Shown in pieces: positions 53,080 through 60,155 of a stretch of DNA of 64,000 bases. Position 1 is the first letter of the stretch. The number at the start of each line of letters is the position of its first letter. Source of the stretch: Streptomyces sulfonofaciens. GTDB lineage: Bacteria; Actinomycetota; Actinomycetes; Streptomycetales; Streptomycetaceae. The DNA lies in NCBI RefSeq assembly GCF_014656295.1, contig NZ_BNCD01000012.1, positions 227,346 to 291,345 on the forward strand. The letters are read 5' to 3'. The translations under genes and the position numbers were made by a program. The notes under the pieces were generated by a model that saw only the letters and a program-made list of their open reading frames with translations, had not been told where the DNA came from and made no database searches.

Positions 53080-54009
53080 GTGAGTGAGACAACGCACGAC
53101 GCCGGTGTCGCGGTGGGCACCGCCCCGTCTCCCGACGACGGGCTGTCCCCCGGCGAGCTCGCCGCCAAGTACGGACTCTCCGTGAGCGGCGCCCGGCCCG
53201 GTCTGTTCGAGTACGTCGGCCAGCTCTGGGGACGGCGCCACTTCATCCTCGCCTTCTCGAGCGCCAAGCTCACGGCCCAGTACAGCCAGGCAAAGCTCGG
53301 GCAACTGTGGCAGGTGGCGACCCCGCTGCTGAACGCGCTGGTCTACTATCTGATCTTCGGGCTGATCCTCAAGGCCAGCCGCGGTATGTCGCACGACGTC
53401 TACATCCCGTTCCTGGTGACCGGGGTCTTCGTGTTCACCTTCACGCAGAGCTCGGTGATGGCGGGGGTCCGGGCGATCTCCGGCAACCTCGGCCTGGTCC
53501 GCGCGCTGCACTTCCCGCGCGCCTCGCTGCCCGTCTCCTTCGCGCTCCAGCAGCTCCAGCAGTTGCTCTTCTCGATGATCGTGCTCTTCGTGGTGACGAT
53601 CGCCTTCGGCAGCTACCCGGGGATGTCCTGGCTGCTGATCGTCCCGGTGCTGGTGCTGCAGTTCCTGTTCAACACCGGCCTGTCGCTGGTCATGGCCAGG
53701 CTGGGCAGCAAGACCCCCGACCTCGCCCAGTTGATGCCGTTCGTGATGCGCACCTGGATGTACGCCTCGGGTGTGATGTTCTCCATCCCCGTGATGCTCA
53801 AGGACAGGCCGGGCTGGATCGCCGACGTGCTCCAGTGGAACCCGGCCGCCGTCTACATGGACCTGATGCGCTACGCGCTCATCGACGGTTACGGCTCATC
53901 GAACCTGCCACCGCACGTCTGGGCGGTCGCGCTCGGCTGGGCGGTGCTCGTCGCGGGCGGTGGTTTCGTGTACTTCTGGAAGGCCGAGGAGCGGTACGGC
54001 CGTGGCTGA
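53080..54009 (+). CDS. ABC-2 type exporter permease (TagG/Wzm-like)
   Basis: Membrane component of a polysaccharide/teichoic-acid-type exporter, 309 residues with six hydrophobic helices after a soluble N-terminal 60 residues. YSQAKLGQLWQVATPLLNALVYYLIFG is the characteristic ABC-2 start, and QWNPAAVYMDLMRYALIDG a family C-terminal element. GTG 53080 is used. The 121-bp spacer to the glycosyltransferase contains two copies of a CCACGGCCCC(G/C)GGCTTC-like unit. The ATPase gene overlaps its end. Confidence 0.92.
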   Translation: MSETTHDAGVAVGTAPSPDDGLSPGELAAKYGLSVSGARPGLFEYVGQLWGRRHFILAFSSAKLTAQYSQAKLGQLWQVATPLLNALVYYLIFGLILKASRGMSHDVYIPFLVTGVFVFTFTQSSVMAGVRAISGNLGLVRALHFPRASLPVSFALQQLQQLLFSMIVLFVVTIAFGSYPGMSWLLIVPVLVLQFLFNTGLSLVMARLGSKTPDLAQLMPFVMRTWMYASGVMFSIPVMLKDRPGWIADVLQWNPAAVYMDLMRYALIDGYGSSNLPPHVWAVALGWAVLVAGGGFVYFWKAEERYGRG

Positions 54010-54781
54010 GCAGGGTACGGGGCCCCGCGTCCCCACCGTCATCGCGGACGAGCTGCACATCGTCTACCGCGTCAACGGCGGCAGGACCGGCCGCGGCTCC
54101 GCCACCGCGGCGCTCAGCCGGATCATGAGGCGCCGCGAGGAACGCGGTGTGCGCACCGTGCACGCCGTCAAGGGTGTCACCTTCACCGCCTACCGGGGCG
54201 AGGCCATCGGCCTGATCGGCTCCAACGGTTCGGGCAAGTCGACGCTGCTGCGGGCCATCGCGGGCCTGCTGCCCGCCGAGCGAGGCAGGGTGTACACCGA
54301 CGGGCAGCCGTCCCTGCTCGGTGTCAACGCCGCCCTGATGAACGACCTCACCGGCGAGCGCAACGTCATCCTGGGCGGTCTGGCGATGGGTATGTCCCGT
54401 GAGCAGATCAAGGAGCGCTACCAGCAGATCGTGGACTTCTCGGGGATCAACGAGAAGGGCGACTTCATCACGCTGCCCATGCGCACCTACTCCTCCGGTA
54501 TGGCCGCCCGGCTGCGCTTCTCCATCGCCGCGGCCAAGGACCACGACGTACTGATGATCGACGAGGCGCTGGCGACCGGCGACCGCAAGTTCCAAAAGCG
54601 CTCCGAGGACCGCATCCGCGAGCTCCGCAAGGAGGCGGGCACCGTCTTCCTGGTGAGCCACAACAACAAGTCCATCCGCGACACCTGCGACCGTGTGCTG
54701 TGGCTGGAGCGCGGCGAACTGCGCATGGACGGCCCCACCGACGAGGTGCTCAAGGAGTACGAGAAGTTCACGGGGAAGTAG
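54002..54781 (+). CDS. ABC exporter ATPase (TagH/Wzt-like)
   Basis: ATPase of 259 residues. Walker A GSNGSGKST (73-81), signature YSSGMAARLRFSIA, Walker B VLMIDEAL and the switch His in FLVSHNN. It follows the TagH/Wzt pattern with an N-terminal strand IVYRVNGG and no extra sugar-binding C-terminal domain. GTG 54002 overlaps the permease stop by 8 bp. With the permease it would flip a lipid-linked glycan or polyol-phosphate polymer across the membrane. Confidence 0.92.
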   Translation: MAEQGTGPRVPTVIADELHIVYRVNGGRTGRGSATAALSRIMRRREERGVRTVHAVKGVTFTAYRGEAIGLIGSNGSGKSTLLRAIAGLLPAERGRVYTDGQPSLLGVNAALMNDLTGERNVILGGLAMGMSREQIKERYQQIVDFSGINEKGDFITLPMRTYSSGMAARLRFSIAAAKDHDVLMIDEALATGDRKFQKRSEDRIRELRKEAGTVFLVSHNNKSIRDTCDRVLWLERGELRMDGPTDEVLKEYEKFTGK

Positions 54782-55268
54782 CCCCCGGGCGGCCTCGGCG
54801 CGGTGCGCCGGACCGCCGGGTGTGCACCGCGGGCCGCGCTCCACGGTCCGTGGCCCGGATGTGGCACATCCCACTTCCAACGACGTCGGACCCCGTCGTC
54901 AGCAGGGCCCGCCGGACCCGTCCGGCGGGCCCCGCGGTGTCTCGCGGGCCAACTCGCCGTCAACTACGTGGCATTGACACCGATCTGTCGGCCCACCACC
55001 CGGGACACCCACGGAAAAGGGCTTCCCGTACTCCGCCGTCGATGTTGGAATCTTGACGCCGATCGGTGTGTTCTTGTGATGTGCAGGACACCCCGACGAT
55101 CTCGGATGCGTTGTACAACGTAAGCTGTAGCGGTGCTGAAAGGCGCCAACTGGGGCAATAATGCCCGACGCCCCGGCGCGGGGGCCGGAGCGCCGAGTGC
55201 AGGCCCGGGCGGCGTGTCCGAAAGAGGATGTATTGGGTCGGCAGTGTAGAACGGGAGATGTGACGGCA
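54782..55268 (+). promoter_or_regulatory. hopanoid operon upstream region
   Basis: About 490 bp with clear compositional drop from 54960. Features: direct repeats TTGACACCGATC (54974-54985) and TTGACGCCGATC (55053-55064), each beginning with a -35-like TTGAC, and a perfect palindrome CGTTGTACAACG (55109-55120) next to TAAGCT. The promoter of the hpn operon is expected here, with about 150-200 nt of leader. Exact boxes cannot be settled. Confidence 0.5.
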
Positions 55269-55334
55269 ATGGCTACGGGAAGTCCCCACCTCCGCGGTGC
55301 TCGTGCCGTCCCCGCCCCAGGCAGCACGCGGTGA
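55269..55334 (+). CDS. 21-codon upstream ORF coupled to hpnC
   Basis: ATG 55269 opens a 21-codon frame (MATGSPHLRGARAVPAPGSTR) with a GGGAG box 10 bases upstream. Its TGA (55332-55334) overlaps the hpnC GTG (55331) as GTGA. hpnC itself has no ribosome site, so reading of this small frame may deliver ribosomes to hpnC. No family is recognised. It might only be a coupling device. Confidence 0.45.
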   Translation: MATGSPHLRGARAVPAPGSTR

Positions 55335-56287
55335 CGGGACCCGAGGCCGCGGGTGCTGGGACAGCCGCCGGGTGCACCGCCGCCACCGCGGCCCCGAGCA
55401 CCGAAGCGGTCGTGCGCGGCACGCTCGACAAGGCGGCGCACGAGAACTTCCCCGTCGCACCGTTCTTCCTGCCCCGTGCCTGGCGGGACGACCTCATGGC
55501 CGTCTACGGCTACGCCCGCCTGGTGGACGACATCGGCGACGGCGACCTCGCGCCCGGCGGGGGCGACGCCCGCCATCTGGGCGTCGCCCCCGAGCACGCG
55601 GACGACCGGTCGGCACTGCTCGACGCGTACGAGGCCGACCTGCGCCGCATCTTCGACCGTGCGGGGGACGGTCCCCGCCATCCCGTGCTGCGCCGGCTCG
55701 CCCCGGTCGTGCACCGGCACTCCATCGGTCCGGAGCCGTTCCTCGGGCTGATCGAGGCCAACCGTCAGGACCAGCTCGTCAAGCGGTACGAGACCTACGA
55801 CGATCTGCTGGCCTACTGCGAGCTGTCCGCCAACCCCGTCGGCCGGCTGGTGCTGGCCGTCACCGGTACGGCGACACCCGAGCGGATCCGGCTGTCCGAC
55901 GCCGTCTGCACCGCCCTGCAGATCGTCGAGCACCTGCAGGACGTCGCCGAGGACCTGCGCCGGGACCGCATCTACCTCCCCGCCGAGGACATGAGGCGGT
56001 ATCAGGTGCAGGAGGAGGACCTCGCCGCACCGACGGCAGGTGAGCCGGTGCGCGCCCTCATCGCCTTCGAGGCGGGCCGTGCCGTGCGACTGCTGACCGA
56101 AGGAACCCCCCTGGTGGGTAGCGTCCACGGCAGGCTGAAGCTCCTGCTGGCGGGGTTCGTGGCCGGGGGGCGTGCGGCGGTCCGCGCCGTCGAGGCAGCC
56201 TCCTACGACGTACTTCCCGGACCACCGAAGGCGGGCAGGGTTCATCTGCTGCGCGAGGTGGGAGCGACTCTGCGAGGAAAGGGGTGA
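55331..56287 (+). CDS. hpnC: squalene synthase HpnC (hydroxysqualene synthase)
   Basis: Squalene/phytoene-synthase fold protein of 318 residues, first enzyme gene of the hopanoid operon. It converts presqualene diphosphate to hydroxysqualene in the HpnCDE route. Aspartate-rich motifs: GYARLVDDIGDGD (about 57-69) and VEHLQDVAEDLRRDRIYLP. The N-terminal 30 residues are Ala/Thr-rich and variable. GTG 55331 overlaps a small ORF, and its end overlaps hpnD by GTGA. Confidence 0.93.
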   Translation: MTGPEAAGAGTAAGCTAATAAPSTEAVVRGTLDKAAHENFPVAPFFLPRAWRDDLMAVYGYARLVDDIGDGDLAPGGGDARHLGVAPEHADDRSALLDAYEADLRRIFDRAGDGPRHPVLRRLAPVVHRHSIGPEPFLGLIEANRQDQLVKRYETYDDLLAYCELSANPVGRLVLAVTGTATPERIRLSDAVCTALQIVEHLQDVAEDLRRDRIYLPAEDMRRYQVQEEDLAAPTAGEPVRALIAFEAGRAVRLLTEGTPLVGSVHGRLKLLLAGFVAGGRAAVRAVEAASYDVLPGPPKAGRVHLLREVGATLRGKG

Positions 56288-57246
56288 GTCGGACCGTGGA
56301 ACCCGAGCAGCACGTGTCCGCGCCGGTACTCGCCGCATACAGCTACTGCGAGGCCGTCACCGGGCAGCAGGCCCGGAATTTCGCGTACGGGATCAGACTG
56401 CTCCCGACGCCCAAGCGCCGGGCCATGTCCGCGCTGTACGCGTTCTCCCGGCGGGTGGACGACATCGGCGACGGAGCGCTGGACCCGGAGGAGAAGGAGC
56501 AGAGGCTGGCTGCGACCCGTGCCCTGCTGGCCCGTGTCCAGGCCGGCGAGGTGGCCGAGGACGACACCGACCCGGTGGCCGTCGGCCTCAGCCATGCGGC
56601 ACAGCACTTCCCGATCCCGCTCGGCGGCCTCGATGAACTCATCGACGGCGTCCTCATGGACGTCCGGGGCCAGGCCTACGAGACCTGGGACGACCTCAAG
56701 CTGTACTGCCGGTGCGTCGCCGGCGCCATCGGGCGGCTGTCGCTCGGTGTGTTCGGCACCGAGCCCGGGGCGCGCGGCGTCGAGCGTGCCTCGGAGTACG
56801 CCGACACCCTGGGGCTCGCCCTGCAACTGACCAACATCCTCCGGGACATCCGCGAGGACGCGGAAGGCGGACGCACCTATCTGCCGAGCGACGACCTCGG
56901 GAAGTTCGGCTGTTCCGCCGGCTTCGGCACGGCCGGCGCGCCGCCCGGGGCGGACTTCGCGGGCCTGGTGCACTTCGAGGTGCGCCGGGCGCGGGCGCTG
57001 TTCGCCGAGGGGTACCGGCTGCTGCCGATGCTCGACCGCCGCAGCGGTGCGTGCGTCGCCGCGATGGCCGGGATCTACCGCAGGCTGCTGGACCGCATCG
57101 AGCGCGACCCGCAGGCGGTGCTGCGCGGTCGGGTCTCCCTGCCGGGCCATGAGAAGGCATACGTGGCAGTGCGCGGCCTGTCGGGCGTCGACGCACGCCA
57201 TGTCTCCCGTACCGTCTCCCGGCAGAGCGTCAGGAGGCGTGCCTGA
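56284..57246 (+). CDS. hpnD: presqualene diphosphate synthase HpnD
   Basis: Condenses two farnesyl diphosphates to presqualene diphosphate, 320 residues. Motifs: YAFSRRVDDIGDG (first Asp-rich), VLMDVRGQAYETWDDLKLYC, and LQLTNILRDIREDAEGGRTYLP (second Asp-rich). GTG 56284 overlaps hpnC by 4 bp. The stop is part of a TGATG shared with the next small ORF. Confidence 0.94.
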   Translation: MSRTVEPEQHVSAPVLAAYSYCEAVTGQQARNFAYGIRLLPTPKRRAMSALYAFSRRVDDIGDGALDPEEKEQRLAATRALLARVQAGEVAEDDTDPVAVGLSHAAQHFPIPLGGLDELIDGVLMDVRGQAYETWDDLKLYCRCVAGAIGRLSLGVFGTEPGARGVERASEYADTLGLALQLTNILRDIREDAEGGRTYLPSDDLGKFGCSAGFGTAGAPPGADFAGLVHFEVRRARALFAEGYRLLPMLDRRSGACVAAMAGIYRRLLDRIERDPQAVLRGRVSLPGHEKAYVAVRGLSGVDARHVSRTVSRQSVRRRA

Positions 57247-57386
57247 TGCATGCGCGCAGCACGCACCGCCCACCTCGCTCACGGCGCCGGTCAACCTTGC
57301 GCGGGTACACGGCGTCCCTGACTGCGATGGCCCTGTCCCCGGCCCCCGAGCGGGCCCCGGACCTGGCTGACAAGGAGCGTGCATGA
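57246..57386 (+). CDS. 46-residue small protein between hpnD and hpnE (DUF6380-like)
   Basis: ATG 57246 overlaps the hpnD stop (TGATG), and its TGA overlaps the hpnE start (ATGA). A full AGGAGG box lies eight bases before the ATG. The protein is basic at the N-terminus (RSTHRPPRSRRRSTLRG) followed by YTASLTAMALSPAPE; the TLRG...ASLTA pattern resembles short Streptomyces proteins named DUF6380, as far as I remember. No signal or TM helix. The exact fit at both ends argues for a real, translated gene. Confidence 0.65.
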   Translation: MHARSTHRPPRSRRRSTLRGYTASLTAMALSPAPERAPDLADKERA

Positions 57387-58834
57387 GCGAGGACACCATG
57401 CAGCCCGACGGGGCCGACACTCGTACCGAAGGCCGCCCCGGGAGGGCGGCCGCCGTAGTGGTCGGCGGAGGGCTCGCCGGGATCACCTCGGCACTGGCGC
57501 TTGCCGACGCCGGAATGCAGGTCACCCTGCTGGAGGGACGGCCGCGCCTGGGCGGGCTCGCCTTCTCCTTCCAGCGCGGTGAACTCACCGTCGACAACGG
57601 CCAGCATGTCTATCTGCGCTGCTGCACGGCCTATCAGTGGTTCCTCGACCGCGTGGAGGCCACCTCACTCGCGCCGCTGCAAAAACGCCTCGACGTCCCT
57701 GTGCTCGACGCCGCGCCTTCGAGGGGACCTCGCCTGGGCCGGCTGCGGCGCACCGCGCTTCCGGTGCCCCTGCATCTGGCGCAGAGCCTGGCGACCTATC
57801 CGCATCTCTCGCTCGTCGAGCGCGCACAGGTCGGCCGTGCCGCCCTGGCCCTCGGGAGACTCGACCCCGCTGACCCCGCCCTGGACGGTCAGGACTTCGG
57901 TAGCTGGCTGGCCCGGCACGGGCAGTCGCCGCGTGCGGTCGAGGCGCTGTGGGACCTGGTCGGTGTGGCCACCCTGAACGCCGCCGCGGGCGACGCCTCC
58001 CTCGCACTGGCCGCCAAGGTCTTCAAGACCGGGCTGCTGTCCGAGCCCGGCGCCGCCGATATCGGCTGGGCGCGGGTGCCCCTCGGTGACATCCACGACA
58101 CGCTGGCGCGCAAGGCGCTCGACTCCGCGGGCGTCCGTACCGAACTGCGGACACGCGTCACCTCCCTCTCCCGGTCCGCCCGCGCGGCGGACAATCCCCA
58201 AGGGGAGAACGGCCATTGGACGGTCGAGGTTCCCGGCGAGCGGATCCAGGCCGACACCGTCGTGCTGGCGACCGCGCAGCACGAGGCGCACGCCCTGCTG
58301 CCGGCGGGTGCCCTGGACGCCCCGGAGAAGCTGCTGGGCATCGGCACCACCCCCATCCTCAACCTGCACGTCGTCTACGACCGCCCGGTCCTCGACCACC
58401 CCTTCTTCGCCGCGCTCGGCTCGCCCGTCCAGTGGGTCTTCGACCGCACCGAGGCGTCCGGCCTGAAGGAGGGCCAGTACCTGGCGCTGTCGCAGTCGGC
58501 GGCCCGGGACGAGATCGACGAGCCGGTCGCCGCGCTGCGCGAGCGTTTCCTGCCGGAGCTGGAGCGGCTGCTGCCACCCGCGCGTGAGGCCCGGGTGCGG
58601 GACTTCTTCGTCACCCGGGAGCGCACAGCGACGTTCGCGCCCACCCCCGGCGTCGGCAGGCTGCGGCCCGGCGCCCGCACCAAGGCACCGGGCCTCTACC
58701 TGGCCGGTGCGTGGACCGCCACGGGCTGGCCCGCGACGATGGAGGGCGCGGTACGCAGCGGGATCAGCGCTGCCCGGGCCGCCCTCACCGCCCTCGGCCG
58801 GCCGCGCGGCCATCTCTACGAGGAGGCGGCATGA
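57383..58834 (+). CDS. hpnE: hydroxysqualene dehydroxylase HpnE (FAD-dependent)
   Basis: Squalene-associated FAD enzyme of 483 residues, reducing hydroxysqualene to squalene. The dinucleotide motif is VVVGGGLAGITSALALADAGMQVTLLE (about 24-50), then GGLAFSF and the C-terminal FAD segment GLYLAGAWTATGWPATMEGAVRSG. AAGGAG inside the preceding small ORF serves ATG 57383. The end overlaps the prenyl synthase start (ATGA). Confidence 0.93.
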   Translation: MSEDTMQPDGADTRTEGRPGRAAAVVVGGGLAGITSALALADAGMQVTLLEGRPRLGGLAFSFQRGELTVDNGQHVYLRCCTAYQWFLDRVEATSLAPLQKRLDVPVLDAAPSRGPRLGRLRRTALPVPLHLAQSLATYPHLSLVERAQVGRAALALGRLDPADPALDGQDFGSWLARHGQSPRAVEALWDLVGVATLNAAAGDASLALAAKVFKTGLLSEPGAADIGWARVPLGDIHDTLARKALDSAGVRTELRTRVTSLSRSARAADNPQGENGHWTVEVPGERIQADTVVLATAQHEAHALLPAGALDAPEKLLGIGTTPILNLHVVYDRPVLDHPFFAALGSPVQWVFDRTEASGLKEGQYLALSQSAARDEIDEPVAALRERFLPELERLLPPAREARVRDFFVTRERTATFAPTPGVGRLRPGARTKAPGLYLAGAWTATGWPATMEGAVRSGISAARAALTALGRPRGHLYEEAA

Positions 58835-60027
58835 CACCCGAGCCGAAGAGGGCGGCCCCCCGTACCACCGCCTCCGCCGCGCCCACCGACAGCACCGCAG
58901 GCGGCGCCGGCGGAGCCCTCGGTGCGGCCGGCACCGGCACCGCAACAGAAGGAGAGACCGTGCCCACTGTGCCCCCGGGCGAGTCCACCGCCGAGATGGT
59001 CGACGTGTCCACGCTGCTGGAGCGCGGCCGGGAGCTGACCACCCCGGTGCTGCGGGCCGCCGTGGACCGCCTCGCGCCCCCGATGGACACCGTCGCCGCC
59101 TACCACTTCGGGTGGATCGACGCCGAGGGCAACCCGGCGGACGGCGACGGCGGCAAGGCGGTGCGCCCCGCGCTCGCCGTGCTCTCCGCCCAGGCCGCGG
59201 GCGCCGCACCCGAGGTCGGCGTGCCGGCCGCGGTCGCCGTCGAGCTGGTGCACAACTTCTCGCTGCTGCACGACGACCTGATGGACGGCGACGAGCAGCG
59301 CCGCCACCGCGACACCGTGTGGAAGGTGCACGGTCCCTCGCAGGCGATCCTGGTCGGCGACGCGCTCTTCGCACTCGGCAACGAGGTCCTCCTGGAACTC
59401 GGCACCGTGCAGGCGGGCCGGGCCGCGCGCCGGCTGATCGCCGCCACCCGCGCCCTCATCGACGGCCAGGCGCAGGACATCGCCTTCGAGCACCGCGAGC
59501 GGGTCACCGTCGAGGAGTGCCTGGAGATGGAGGGCAACAAGACCGGCGCCCTGCTCGCCTGCGCCGTCTCCATCGGGGCCGTGCTGGGCGGTGCCGACGA
59601 CCGCACCGCCGACACCCTCGCCGACTTCGGCTACCACCTCGGCCTGGCCTTCCAGGCGGTGGACGACCTGCTGGGCATCTGGGGCGACCCGCAGGCCACC
59701 GGCAAGCAGACCTGGAGCGATCTGCGCCAGCGCAAGAAGTCCCTGCCGGTGGTGGCGGCGCTCGCGGCGGGCGGGCCGGCCTCCGAACGGCTCGGTGAAC
59801 TGCTCGCCGCGGACGCCAAGAGCAGCGACTTCGACAGCTTCTCCGAGGAGGAGTTCGCCATCCGGGCCGCCCTGATCGAGGAGGCCGGCGGCAGGGAGTG
59901 GACCACCGGGGAGGCCCGGCGCCAGCACACCGTCGCCGTGCGGGCACTGGAAACCGTGGACATGCCGGACAGGGTGCGTGCGGAACTGGTCGCGCTCGCC
60001 GACTTCGTCGTCGTGCGCAAGAGATGA
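58831..60027 (+). CDS. polyprenyl diphosphate synthase of the hopanoid operon
   Basis: Trans-isoprenyl diphosphate synthase, 398 residues from ATG 58831. First Asp-rich motif LLHDDLMDGD (DDxxD) and second VDDLLGIWGD (DDxxG/D), with GGKAVRPALAVL before. It probably makes farnesyl diphosphate for HpnD, though GGPP synthesis is possible. Two starts have good ribosome sites: ATG 58831 (AGGAGG) with an Ala/Thr/Gly-rich N-terminal stretch, and GTG 58960 (AAGGAG), which yields 355 residues, nearer the family length. Operon position as in S. coelicolor SCO6763. Confidence 0.9.
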   Translation: MTPEPKRAAPRTTASAAPTDSTAGGAGGALGAAGTGTATEGETVPTVPPGESTAEMVDVSTLLERGRELTTPVLRAAVDRLAPPMDTVAAYHFGWIDAEGNPADGDGGKAVRPALAVLSAQAAGAAPEVGVPAAVAVELVHNFSLLHDDLMDGDEQRRHRDTVWKVHGPSQAILVGDALFALGNEVLLELGTVQAGRAARRLIAATRALIDGQAQDIAFEHRERVTVEECLEMEGNKTGALLACAVSIGAVLGGADDRTADTLADFGYHLGLAFQAVDDLLGIWGDPQATGKQTWSDLRQRKKSLPVVAALAAGGPASERLGELLAADAKSSDFDSFSEEEFAIRAALIEEAGGREWTTGEARRQHTVAVRALETVDMPDRVRAELVALADFVVVRKR

Positions 60028-60155
60028 CCGATACCGGCCGGATGCACGTGCCGGCTGGAGGAGCACTCCAGCACCCGTAGCGAGTCGCCGGCCGCTGTCC
60101 CACCCGGGACGGGCCGACGGCGGACCCAGCAGACCCACTGCACGAAGGGGAAGCC

